Assembly: GCA_019914995.1 (NCBI GenBank)
Contig: CM034126.1
Location: forward strand, 8,995,001-9,059,000
Reading direction: 5' to 3'
From: Acanthochlamys bracteata
Taxonomy: Eukaryota > Streptophyta > Magnoliopsida > Pandanales > Velloziaceae
DNA length: 64,000 nt
The notes beneath the pieces were generated by a model. It saw only the letters and a list, made by a program, of their open reading frames with translations. It searched no databases and had not been told where the DNA came from. Below are positions 37,701 through 48,660 of the stretch, in pieces. Numbering within the stretch: the first letter of the stretch is position 1; every line of letters starts with the position of its first letter. The position numbers and the translations under genes were made by a program.

Positions 37701-38073
37701 TCCGTTTTGTTTATTTTTTTTGAAAAAGTTGTTCATTCAGATAACAACTGTTTAAGCATTTTTGCAGAACAGCCTGCTGTAGGATATATTGCTCTTGAAC
37801 TATTTGAAGTAGTTAGAATATGTCGCTCTTGAACTATTTGAACTAGTTAGGATTCTCTAGACCCTGTTGTAGAAAACTCCCCTACCCTCCAAAATAAACT
37901 CAATCATGCATGCTGTCTGTAGACTCTGCTGTCCTCATTTTCAGTTGTCAAGATGAGCTTATAAGTTTTGATGTTTCTTACATTGAATGCTCTTGTTGAT
38001 TATATTATTATTGTCCACTATTTTAAAGTAGCTTGTTGAATTCAATTTTTTGCAGTTTGGCTTCATATACATA

Positions 38074-39412
38074 ATGGATGATAACTTGAGAAGACTCTAT
38101 ATGTTGCATTGTGCTGTGGCATTTTTCGTTTTTATTGTTGTCCATTGGGTGATGTTTCAAAACCCACTTAAGAGAAAGCGAATTGAAATTGGTGGTGTTG
38201 TTGAGGAAGAAAGAGAATTCGACGTGGAGTACTTAGTTCCATTTCGAATGAAGCTAGATGTCGTCGTATATGTCGAATGAGTCATCGGCATTTACAAAAT
38301 TGTGTGATATGTTAGTAACATATGGTGGTCTTACACCTACACGGCGAACTAGTGTAGAAGAACAAGTTATTAGTTTTATGTGTATTGTTGGACAAAAGCT
38401 TAGAAATCGTTTAGTACAAGGTATTTTTCAGCGTTTCGGAGAGACTATTAGTCGTCACTTCCACAGTGTATTAAAGGCCATCATAGAATTAGAGGAAAAG
38501 TTGGTGCAACAGCCTGATGGATCACGAGTGCCTGCAGAAATATATAATAGTCATAGATACTACCCGTATTTCAAGGTGAATATAATATTCCAATTCATAT
38601 TTATAATAACTTTATATTAGATAACTTACTAAGTAATAAGTGTCTATTCCAGGATTGTGTTGGTGCAATTGATGGAACACATATTCGAGTTAAGGTTTCT
38701 TCAAGAGATGCTCCTAGATATCGTGGTAGAAAGGAATATCCTACACAAAATGTCCTTGCTGCTTGTACTTTTGATCTCAAGTTCACGTATGTTTTAGCCG
38801 GTTAGGAAGGATCAGCATCAGACTCTAGAAGTTTAAAAAGTGCATTAAGAAGACGCTTTCCACTACACATACCACAAGGTAATCACTAATGAATATAAAT
38901 ATAAATAAGTTGTTCATTAATAGTTTGGTAACATGTTTTTGATTTGTTGATTTTAGGAAAATTCTATCTTGTCGATGCTGGTTTCTATGACAACGAGTGA
39001 ACTAATTACACTTTATAGGAGGGTCAGGTATCATTTACGAGAGTATTCATCAAATCCACCAAAAAACTATCGAGAATTATTCAACCTTCGACATGCATCA
39101 TTGCGTAATACAATTGAAAGAACGTTTGGCATGCTCAAGAAACGGTTCCCAGTTATATCAAGTTCGGATGAACCGTTTTTTGGTGTTGAAACCCAAACAA
39201 AAATCATACTAGCATGTTGTATTATACATAACTATATTATAAGTGAAGATCCAGATGATGACCTTATTAGAGAAATAGATGAGGAGCTTGCCAACCAACC
39301 AACTGCAGCCAACACTCATTGTGATGATGATGGTCACAGTGAAGACACACAGCGAGGAGAGTCAATTAGGGATCAAATTGCGCAAGTTATGTGGAGGGAT
39401 TACACTAGATAG
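38074..39412 (+). pseudogene. HARBI1-like DDE transposase, degenerate
   Basis: Exons 38074-38575, 38653-38878 and 38957-39412 have GT..AG borders. The first gives MDDNLRRLYMLHC..., then, after two single-base losses near 38242 and 38280, CRRICRMS, SAFTKLCDML and RFGETISRHFHSVLKAI. The second gives CVGAIDGTHIRVKV (first catalytic Asp), RGRKEYPTQNVLAACTFD and YVLAG, then a TAG at 38803-38805 where tryptophan is usual, followed by EGSASDSRSLKSALR (second Asp). The third gives FYLVDAGFYDN, a frameshift near 38997, and then NLRHASLRNTIERTFGMLKK (catalytic Glu) to TAG. It would have cut and pasted the element together with the MYB-like partner. The DDE triad is still visible but the frame is broken at least four times. 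Confidence 0.85.
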
Positions 39413-39632
39413 TAATGTCTTGTTATATGTATCTTTTAATATTGTTATTCCTATGATGTTTACAAAATATTAACTATGATGTATGAATTATATTATTAAC
39501 TGTCGTTTATGATTGACATTATGTTTCGTACGTGTGATATCATACATTTAGATATTGTTTAGTATTTTTACTATTTGATAAATTAACTTTTTTATTGTAT
39601 GTGTTTTTCTGTATGGATTTAAAGGCGTCAAA

Positions 39633-40665
39633 ATGTCAAAGAGAAAGGCAAATGCTAGTAGCCAAGTTCATCTTTTATGGACTTCGGTTATGGATGATGC
39701 TCTTATTGATGCTTTACTTCATTAAAATGATATGGGAAATCGGGTTAACGAGGAACCTTCACGACACACGCATATGATATTGTGCTAAAGGAGATGAAAG
39801 AATTATTTCCAGATAAAGCATTAGATAAAGAAAAGCTTCAAAGTCGTATCAAGTATATTAAAAAAAAATTTGCTCCAGTATGGGACTTATTTAAGGGTGG
39901 TCTTAGTGGATTTGCTTGGAACCGTACTACGGGTAAGTTTGATCTTCGAGCCTCTTTATGCAGGAAGAATTGATTCAGGTATATTTTTTCTTCAGTTATT
40001 TCATTTGAAAAGGTATAAACTTGTATATTATTTTATTAAACTCATCTTCTAATAATGTGACTTTGTTATTTCAATTGTAGCAAAATCCTGAGGGTGCTGA
40101 ATGGAGAAACAAGTCATTTTCTCTTCCTTATGATAAATTAAGTATCCTATATGGAGGCGATAGAGCTTCTGGACATAAAGTTGCAAATTTTGCTGAAATA
40201 AGAGATATTTTGAACAGAGAGTAATCTGAAAACAGAATTCAAGAAATAGATGAATTGGTTTCTGAAAATCGCGTTGATTTGGAGGATTTTCATGTCAGAA
40301 GTGGGGATACTGAAAGACGACAATCACCTGCATCTGTTGATCTCCACTCACACACTATGGAGGGTACTTCGTCTAGGATTCGAAAATCCAAATCAAAGGC
40401 AAGTTCGAGTGCTGCCGTAGACAAAATGACTGATGCTATTGTACAAGTTGCTCAAGCTATTACCAACTTTGCCTCAGGTAAGGAAACCCCTCCAATGTCA
40501 GGTGATGAGGTCGTTATTCTCTTAAATAAACTTGGGTTTGAAGGTCGCCTTCGTCAACAATGTTATATTTTTCTTATGAGAAATCCTGCGGAGTTAAGAT
40601 CATTATTTTAATTTCCAATAGAAGAACGTAAGGAACTTTTGTTGTCGATGATGTCACTTGATTAA
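39633..40665 (+). pseudogene. MYB/SANT-like DNA-binding protein of the Harbinger element
   Basis: ATG at 39633 opens MSKRKANASSQVHLLWTSVM, the start of a MYB/SANT-like domain, but stops after 30 codons. A shifted frame continues THAYDIVLKEMKELF, KLQSRIKYIKKKFAPVWDLF and LSGFAWN, the trihelix-like core. After an intron ending at CAG near 40080 the frame resumes NPEGAEWRNKSF, passes a stop near 40222, and ends with GDEVVILLNKLGFEGRL and EERKELLLSMMSLD before TAA. This second Harbinger protein is needed with the transposase for DNA binding and nuclear import in characterised PIF/Harbinger elements. It is a pseudogene here. Confidence 0.8.
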
Positions 40666-41257
40666 TTATATTGATATTGTATTTCTAGTAATTAGTGCTA
40701 GTAGCTTGTTCGGGTGCAGTGAAAATCTTGTTCGAGTTGATGTCATATTGATGTAGTATTATTTGATGTTGTATTATATATTATTGGTATTTGTAGTATT
40801 TATGTAATATTGCATCATATTATTATATCATGTGTTATTGGTGTTTATTATGTTGATGATATCACTTGCAATTATAAGACCGTGGTTTGTAACTTGTTCT
40901 TGTTAATGATATTGAACTAAATTTGAAACATCTTTGTATTGACTGTTTTTTATTTTTTATGACAGTGGCTGTCCAAAAAAAATATTTTTTATTATTTGCG
41001 CAAAATAAAAAATTAGATTTAATATTTTCATCTCAAAGATAAACAAAACTATACAATTTACATGTTTTTTTCAATTATTACAAAGAAATACATATACAAA
41101 GGCATTTTTGTCTTTTTATTTTTTACTTCCTTCTCTTTATTAATTTATCCAAACACTATCAAAATTTTCTTCTTCTCTTCCTTCTTCTTTTTTTCCTATC
41201 TTTCTCTTTCTTTCTACTTCTACTTTTTTATGAACCCTTCATCCAAACACAGCGTTA

Positions 41258-42559
41258 CATGGTTCAGAGGGAAGAATAGGAATATGTCAGTCATGACTAT
41301 TTGATAACTAAAACTTTTTTAAGTTAAAAATGGTCATGCTCTTGCCATTTGCCAAAAAAACAAGTATTGCATAACAAATAAAGTCCCATTTAGTAAGCTC
41401 TTTATTGCTAAATGCCTTTATCTTTAACAATCACTAAACCAGATTGTGATGTACCATATTCTGTTTATTGTTAGCCATCAAAATTATCCTTCCACTCCAG
41501 AAAATGTTTATTCATACAGCAAACCATAGTTACTAAGTTCTTCATGCTGTGCCTCCAGATTCCTTGGCTCATGTTCCCTAACCAAGTAAGGTGGCTTTTA
41601 TGAACTTGATTACCAACTTAGCATTACTTAGCATTATGACTAAAATGAAAATCCCGCCTTCATCTACTTATGAATTGTATCATTTTCCATAAGTTATTCT
41701 TAAAGATGAGCTTAAAACTTCTTCACAAGATATAATAACCTTTAATCACTTAAGTAAATTAATATACAAACAAAAGCCTGAAAACTTTATTTAAACTGAT
41801 TGATCCTAATATCGCATACCTGTATAGGAATTAGGAATTTACAGGTAGATGAAGCTATACTATGTCAAGATATATAGAACGACTGAAAAACATCAAAAGG
41901 ACTTTCCTTTTTCATTTACAATCATATTATACTTGTGACATTGGATAGCTACATATGGGAATGAGAAAAGGATTAGGATATATATATAACCTATATAGTT
42001 TCATATATGATAATCTATGTGAAGTCCATATATCCTTATCTTGTAATAGACAGATACATAGAAGGCCACATGTCACCACTCACCAACTATTGTGTAGTAG
42101 TCCTTGAACCATTCCTTTTATCGAAAACATGCCTTTTTTTTCATAAATGGTTGATCAAGTCCTTCTCTCCCTTGTTGTATATTTGCAAGTTCAACCAAAA
42201 ATCTCAGCCCTTTCCCAAAACATAGCTAGTTTCTTAGAGTGTATTACCTAGTTTTAAACTACTATTTAATATTGCAACATCTCTTTTCTGACTCCTACTG
42301 GATTTTGGAATACGGTTGAATATCAGGTGTCAACTTTTCCACGTAAATGAAATTGTCTACGTATGAATAGCATCAAAAGGGGAAAATTTTAATAAAGCTT
42401 GGAACAGTTACATTCATAGATATTTCCAGTACAGTGGATTCGCAAGAAGTCCTAATGACCTTTTTATTTACATGACGAAGAAAGTATCTGATAAAATTTT
42501 AAATCTTATGTCTTTCTGTTAATATTATTTCTATGCAAGAAATGATCCATAGACGGTCA
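41258..42559. other. Intronic DNA between the Harbinger and a copia relic
   Basis: AT-rich sequence with no supported gene or terminus. It belongs to the probable first intron of the WVD2-like gene if the 5' exons proposed near 43970 and 44185 are right. Confidence 0.4.
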
Positions 42560-43468
42560 AAAGCTCCATGATGAAAAATTTTGAAATTAGTGATCTAGAC
42601 TTATGAGTATTTTCTCGGCAAACAGGTGAAGCAGTCCAATGGAGAATTTTCAAAGAGAAATGCATTAAAGACGTCTTGCTAAAGTTTCGCGTGTTGAGCA
42701 ACAACTCTATATATACTCCTATGGCATTCAATGAAAAACTGCAGAAAGAGGATAAGAGTGCCACAGTTGGATCCAAGCATTTACAAAAGCTTGGTTGGTT
42801 CACTTCTCTATATCACCATATATAAGGCCTGCCATTATGTTTGTTGCTAGCATTGTCTAGAGGCACATGCTACCTTAGCAAGCTTCCTATGAAACAGCAA
42901 AGAGGATCTTACACTATGTGGAAGGTACCAAAAAACTGGGCATTAAATATGTCCTAGAAAAGGTGTGTGACATAGTTGGCTATACAAATAGTGACTTGTT
43001 AAAATTGCTCGATGACAGCAAAAGCAGTTCACAATGTATGTTTTGTCTTGGAAGCGATGTGATATCTTCGAGTTCAAGAAAGAACACACAATCGCTTTAT
43101 CCTAAGCAAAAGCAGATTATTAAGTAAGCTATAGAAGCATTAAATGAAGCATCCAATGAAGCAGTTTGGCTTAGAAAATTACTTAAAAAACTGAGACAAG
43201 AGCAGACACATCCCACAACATATTTCTGATAAAAATGTCTAACATGCCTTAACAAATAAATCAAACTTTTCATTCCATGTCAAAGTATATACAGTTAAGG
43301 AGTCACATTATAAAAGATCGTCTAATCAAAAGAGAGATCAAGCTAGAGTTCATCAGCAAATATGACCAACCGGCAGACGTGCTTACCATAGAAATCATTA
43401 TGGGAGCATTTAAGAAATTCAAGACACAATTAAAATTACAAACTAGGAAGCGGAATTTATTGGAATAG
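42560..43468 (+). pseudogene. Ty1/copia RT-RNase H relic
   Basis: Plus-strand pieces in changing frames match the end of copia pol. They are MMKNFEISDLDL near 42570, SKHLQKLGWFTSLYHHI near 42775, then RILHYVEGTKKLGIKYVLE, VGYTNSDLLKLLDDSKSSS and NEASNEAVWLRKLLKKL. The last is EFISKYDQPADVLTIEI near 43350-43400, followed by FKKFKTQLKL. These correspond to the RNase H block and the C-terminal QxADxLTK motif. There is no LTR or polypurine tract, and stops are frequent. This is an old truncated insertion. Confidence 0.75.
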
Positions 43469-43967
43469 TTTATAATCTAAAGAATGTTTTCAGCTTTGAT
43501 GTAATAGGAGAAAAATGCAAGTAACGAGTAGATAAGTTAAGATAGCTGCCTGTAGAAATTCAAATATGATAGTCATGGAAAATAAGCATGTTTGGTGCGT
43601 TCCTATATGTTCTTATCAACTATAATTGGCAGAGCATGTTAAAAGCTATAATGTATCCTAGCAAAAGAAAATTGCAAAACATTTCATTATATTACAAGCT
43701 TGTTTAGCATTATTTTTCATCGTGCTCTCCCTCTACTAGTTTTGATTCGAAGAAGAAACTTTGCTCATACTTCCACTTTGGCTGACAGCCACTTGCGAAA
43801 GCTAGTGAATCTCATTCTCATACACAGGAAAAAATTTTTAAACCAAACTTTCATTCTGAAAGCACAAACTTCTGCAGTTTTATCAATTCTATCATTATCC
43901 TCTAACCAGAAAAAAAAATAATGCTCCCAAAAGGAATCTCCCTCTTAACTTGAAACCGCATTCCTAC

Positions 43968-44560
43968 TTCCTCCGCTCCCTCCATTCGCCAAATCAAAAC
44001 TAAAAAAATTCAGAAAAGAAAAAGCACCGCACACTGCCCCTATCTCTATCCCAAAACCAAATAACCGACTGAATCAATAAAATCTAAGGAGCTACATCGA
44101 TATCCAAAACCAAGACTTCGGAAAATCAATCATCAATCAAAATCCAAAAAAGAAATACAAGACAACAACGCAGCAAATACCTCAGCAGCGTGCGGGTGAC
44201 GGCTTATTTAAATATCTTCAGAATGAGCGAGGACCGGCGACGGAGAAGCAAAGCGGGTCGCACCAAGTGGCGCGGTGATGGTCACAGCGGGTGCGGACAG
44301 CTCCCGTGGCCGCGGCGGCGAAGAATAAGAAGAAGATGATTACAGATAGAGAGGGAGAGCGGAGGCACAGAGAGGTGTCATCGATAGAAGGCGGAGAATG
44401 CGGGCGGCAACGTCATAGGGAGGTGACGGGAACAACCCCAAACTCAACCCAACTCCAACCCGTTAAATCTTTCTTTCTTCCTTTCTTTGTTCTATTCTTA
44501 GTCCTCGAGATTCGCCCACCTCCCGAAACATTGTCAACAACAACCAGTCAATTCTTCAGG
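43968..44560 (-). other. Candidate 5' exons of the WVD2-like gene
   Basis: On the minus strand, a GAG|GTATTT donor at about 44184 could end a non-coding first exon. A TTTTTTTAG acceptor follows, and then ATG at 43983-43985 opening MEGAEE before a GAA|GTAGGA donor at 43966-43967. This donor is in phase 0, as is the acceptor AAG|GGAGAAATC at 35567, so the two would join in frame. The DNA from about 44190 to 44440 is GC-richer than its surroundings, like a leader or promoter. This is inference from splice-site fit only. Confidence 0.3.
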
Positions 44561-44818
44561 TTGCCCTCTTCTGTCTTTCTTCTCCTTCTTTTTCTTTTGA
44601 ATTTTCTTTCCGTCTTATTACATATGAAAAAAGCTGTGCAGCTCTCTCCTTCCATTTCTTTCCAAACGAGGAGTTAATTAATTGAAAATTTAGAACCCCT
44701 TGTCAGAATAACTAAACCACCAACAATCGCATAACTGCTAGTTAATTTTGTATTATTTTTTAATGCAAGTTCATGCTGTCCCATAATGGCGTTTGACTTG
44801 TTTGGGTGCCCTTTAGGC

Positions 44819-45554
44819 TATAGTTGTAAGAACACATCGAATCAAAAAATTATTCAGATCACGATTCTCAAATTGATCTGTCGAATAACATAATTACAGT
44901 AAAAAATCTACTGCCAATAATATTACCAATAATAATAGCAACAACAATCATAACAAAAAATTAAAATATTTTTATTATGGCATTACTATCAACAACAACA
45001 GCAATAATAATCACAGCAAAAATTGAAATATTACCACCATGACATTACCACCACCAACAACAATAATAACAACTAAAATTTATAATGAAAAATATTTAAA
45101 TAAATTAGGAGATTAGAAAAAAATAAAAGTATAAAATAGATAAATCATAAAAGAGATATTACTAACTTTTTTAAGTATACCTATTTGAATCTAAATATTT
45201 TATAATATAAAAATTTAAAATCACTAATAATTGATATTTATAAATAAGACATAATTAATTATATTTTTGTATTATCACATCCAAATACAAAATCTAAACT
45301 ACTATTATTTTTCAACATACGGCTATTAATAATTATTTTTGTATTAAATATATCATCAATTTAAAATTTTTTAATTAATTTTTTAAAAAATTTTTCAATC
45401 CGGTTTGATCCGGACAGACGGATCGATCGGATTGAAGCGGATCAAATCGGGTCGATTGCACAAACGATTTTTTTACAAATTCAGATCGGTTTACTGTTCG
45501 AATCGATAATTTTCATGTCGATCCGGACGGATCGGTCCGAATCTGACAACTATA
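44819..45554. mobile_element. MITE copy 1 with 8-bp duplication (hAT-like)
   Basis: A 736-bp block starts TATAGTTGTAAGA and ends GACAACTATA, an imperfect inverted repeat TATAGTTGT. It is flanked by CTTTAGGC at 44811-44818 and CTTTAGGC at 45555-45562, a perfect 8-bp target duplication, which points to the hAT superfamily. Its right end is rich in CG-containing phrases (GATCCGGACAGACGGATC, then GATCGGATTGAAGCGGATC) closely similar to the second copy at 50449-51085. The interior holds ACAACAACA/ATAATAA repeats. No protein is encoded. Confidence 0.82.
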
Positions 45555-45562
45555 CTTTAGGC

Positions 45563-46540
45563 TGCGTTTGGATATTATATTTGTAATATTTTATTTCATT
45601 TTATATTTTGTAATAAATTTTTTATAATATTTTATAAATTTTATTTAAAATTATAAAAGATATTATATATATTATTATTTATTATATTATTTATTTAAAA
45701 AATAAATTTTATTTAATTAATATAAAAATATTTTTTATTAAAAAATTATTTTATAAGTATTTGTAAATACTCCTTAAGGCTTTTTTTTTTCTGTGAGTCT
45801 AAACTTTTAGAAGCATCGGTTTTATTAATGAATTTAACAAAAAAGGGAAGTTTTTAAACCTACTTTATATAAATAGCCAATAATTTATAGGTAAATAAAG
45901 TACGTTTTTCACCATGTGAATCCGAAACGAAAAGAGCTACAAATATGAAGGAGCTAGGGAGCAATCTTTGCGTTCTATTTCTATGTTGCGATAGTAGAAG
46001 CTGCTTCGAATCTTTAGCTCGCAAATAAAGTCGAGACCAGTCAATCTAGCTTTTATTTCATTACAATAAAATTACTCAATCTAGTTTCTGCCATAAAAAT
46101 AAGTACAATTTCTTTCATTTTATAACTTTTCTATATCGAACAATTAAAGTAACGGGAGCGCACAGGCATATATGCACTCGCCTTTTAAACTCTTGTACTT
46201 TATTTTTAAAATAATTTGATTATTTAATTGGATGATGGTGATTCAACTCGTACATTTAGGAAAGAAAATAATATATGTATCTTACATGATCGCTTGATGA
46301 AATATAGCCGTACGATTAAACCCGAATTATAGCATGTCTGAATTTTATTTGAATCTCTGTAAGTAGTCAAATGACTTTCATGTTTTTCATTTATGTTTCA
46401 TTCAGGGTTTTTTTTTTTCAAAGAAGGTTAGAAGATAGCAACAGCTTTGATTTGTTGATTCTGTTGATGCAGATGAATATGTTGCTTTTGAATTTGGAAA
46501 AATAAATAATAATTAACAGAATTGGAATGGTTAATTTGAC
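45563..46540. other. AT-rich intergenic DNA upstream of the Alba gene
   Basis: From about 45590 to 45760 the sequence is almost pure A and T with short palindromes. No gene is seen. It forms the distal promoter region between the divergent WVD2-like and Alba genes. Confidence 0.5.
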
Positions 46541-46545
46541 GGTGG

Positions 46546-46597
46546 CCACGTGGCAGAATTTGAACGGTAAGTTTTGGCGGGAGTGTTGCTTATATGA
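46546..46597 (+). promoter_or_regulatory. Alba gene promoter: G-box, E2F-like site and TATA
   Basis: CCACGTGG at 46546-46553 is a palindromic G-box core. TTTTGGCGGGA at 46572-46582 fits the E2F consensus TTTSSCGC-type. TATATGA at 46591-46597 is a plausible TATA box about 180 bp before the ATG at 46775. Order and spacing fit a plant core promoter. Function is inferred, not shown. Confidence 0.5.
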
Positions 46598-46774
46598 AGC
46601 AGCGCACAGCGAGCTTTCCCGCCACTGCTCTCCCCTATTGAGCGAGCAACAACCATAACAAAAGAGAAAAACACAGATCTATCTACAGAACAAAACAAAA
46701 CAAAAAAAAAAGAAAGGAAACGAAGAAGAAGAGTTAAAACAACAAAGAGGAACAGAGAGATCTAGAGAGAGAAG

Positions 46775-48660
46775 ATGGCAAGCGGTGGAGTGGTTGCGGA
46801 GTGAAGCAGCCGGCGGCGACGGAGTTGCGAGTGGCAGACGTAGCAGCGGTGGAGGAGCCGCAGAAGAAGAACAGGATTCAAGTATCAACTAATAAGAAGC
46901 CACTCTTCTTCTACGTCAATCTTGCTAAGGTTCAATCTCTGTCTTCGATCTATGTCATTTTTAAGCTGGGAAATTTTGAGTGATCTAGAAATTTATGTAT
47001 AAAACTATTTTCTGTTAGAGCATCTGATTGATCTCTTATTGCGTGATTGAGTGGGTAAAATGTCTATTACTGTGGTTTGCTTAGATCCTAGTATACTTCT
47101 CTTCATGATTGGTTGCATTTCTGATATACCAGCTATAGATTAGATGAATTACTTCAGGATTGTTGGGGTTTGTAGTTGAAATGCTTAATGGTTCCAATTT
47201 CACATGTTAAGAATCGATCTGTTCCTCTTTCATGGTGCTTCAACAAGATCCCTTACTGGCATAACGGCATTATAGATTTTGATTTGTATTAGAACAGGCG
47301 CTTGGGGTGATTCTTGTAGCGCTTTATCGGGGATTTAAATGATAAAATTTGTTTTGGAATCTAAAATATAAAAGCCGATCTCCCTTGATTGCAAAGCACT
47401 TCCAGAAATATTTCCAATACTATTGAGCATCACTCATTTTCTTTTGGTATAAGAATGATTCTTGTTTTTTTTTATGTTAGGTTTTTTCCAGTTAGGATTT
47501 TCAACTTGTGTTACTGCTTTCCTTCTTTCATCAGTTTAAAATTCTTTGCTTGATCCTTTGTGTTTATTTTTTTCCTCTTACTCTGACTTTCAGATCAAAT
47601 TATTGTTTTGTTTAATCCATTGCTGGATACAATTTTCAATCTTGGTTCTGGTTGTCTTCATTTGCAATTAATGGATAGGCTATCTAAAGTTTTTGCATCC
47701 TGAGAATTCCTTGCTTTCTTTTTACTTAATAACTTATTATCTCTTCATAATACTTAATGTGATCTTTATGCTAGCTGTGCATGTAAGGTTTTAAATACTT
47801 TATGACGACAACCTTACTGTTGAGTTAGTGCTAACATCTGCATGCTTGTTTTCTGCATCACTAATTGCCATGTCCTTTGTAATTTTCAGAGGTACATGCA
47901 GAACTACAATGAGGTCGAACTCTCTGCCTTGGGCATGGGTAAAGCTCTCTACACCCTCAAAATAATCGTCCAAATATCTGCAACTGCACCTAGTTCCGTT
48001 GGAAAAGTTTAATCAGTAGTAATGTTTCAGCTTCGCATGAATCCTGGTGATATGCATGCTTGAGATTTTCTTTGCTGTTGGTCAAAATCCTTCAAGCTAC
48101 GGATAGGAGAATTACTAGCCTTTCACTTAGCGTTTTTCTCATCAAAATAGAGGAAAGCTGATTATTTTATCAATATTTATCTCTTGTTCAGTAGTAAAAC
48201 AGTTGAGAAAACAAAGCTATTACTTAGAACAACTTGATAGCGTTAAGATATGCAGTTTTAACTACAATGCTTATGATTCAATGTCTTGTCAGCTATCGGA
48301 ACTGTTGTTACTGTCTCTGAGATCCTGAAGAACAGTGGCCTTGCAACAGAGAAAAGTAAGCATCGCAATATCTTTGATCACTAGCATGCACTAAAAATTC
48401 AAACCAAGTGAGAAACTCTTTTAGGCTAAAATCTATTTATAATCAGGGATTCTGACTTCTACTGTCGGTACAAAAGATGAAAAAAAGGGTCGCCTTGTCA
48501 GGAAAGCAAAGGTGAAAACTCCAACTTTATTATATTTTTTTGCTAATGGCATGACATCTTTATTATATTTTTTTGCTTCTCATCTGTCAAGATTGAAATA
48601 TTGTTGGAGAAGTCAGACAGCTTCAACGAAAGAGTGAATGCTGCAAAATCCAAAAGTTAA
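46775..48660 (+). CDS. Alba-domain nucleic-acid-binding protein (frameshift after the start)
   Basis: Five exons (46775-46929, 47890-47938, 48293-48355, 48447-48511, 48592-48660) with GT..AG borders encode a plant Alba protein. The domain runs RIQVSTNKKPLFFYVNLAK, YMQNYNEVELSALGMG, IGTVVTVSEILKNSGLATEK, ILTSTVGTKDEKKGRL, then KIEILLEKSDSFNERVNAAK. Alba proteins bind RNA or DNA and act in chromatin or mRNA control; this short single-domain form is the Rpp20/Pop7-related class. The ATG at 46775 (MASGGVVAE) stops at TGA 46802-46804, one base out of frame with KQPAATELRVADVAAVEE and the rest. No in-frame ATG exists between a stop at 46735-46737 and the domain. The exons total 401 bases, one short of 134 codons. 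A single G missing around 46798-46803 would explain it. It may be an assembly error, a null allele, or use of a GTG at 46801; the first is most likely because all else is intact. Confidence 0.88.

Larger units (their letters stand above)
35722..41254 (+). mobile_element. Complete PIF/Harbinger DNA transposon (5533 bp)
   Basis: The 14-bp ends are perfect inverted repeats: CGCTGTGTTTGGAT at 35722-35735 and ATCCAAACACAGCG at 41241-41254. TTA flanks both sides (35719-35721 and 41255-41257), the 3-bp target duplication of the superfamily. The interior carries both expected genes on the plus strand: a HARBI1-like DDE transposase (38074-39412) and a MYB/SANT-like protein (39633-40665). Both have stops or frameshifts, so the copy is non-autonomous now. 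A leader-like exon with a GT donor lies near 35880-36030 (CAGGTGAGTTTC). It sits in the probable first intron of the WVD2-like gene, in the opposite orientation. Confidence 0.93.

Noticed and set aside
44291..44677. 128-codon plus-strand frame upstream of the WVD2-like gene
   Set aside because: Low-complexity Arg/Glu then Phe/Leu runs with no known domain; it lies antisense to the likely promoter and leader of the WVD2-like gene.
45563..45790. AT-rich block after GCTGCGTTTGGAT considered as another Harbinger MITE
   Set aside because: No matching inverted end or flanking duplication could be found on the right side.
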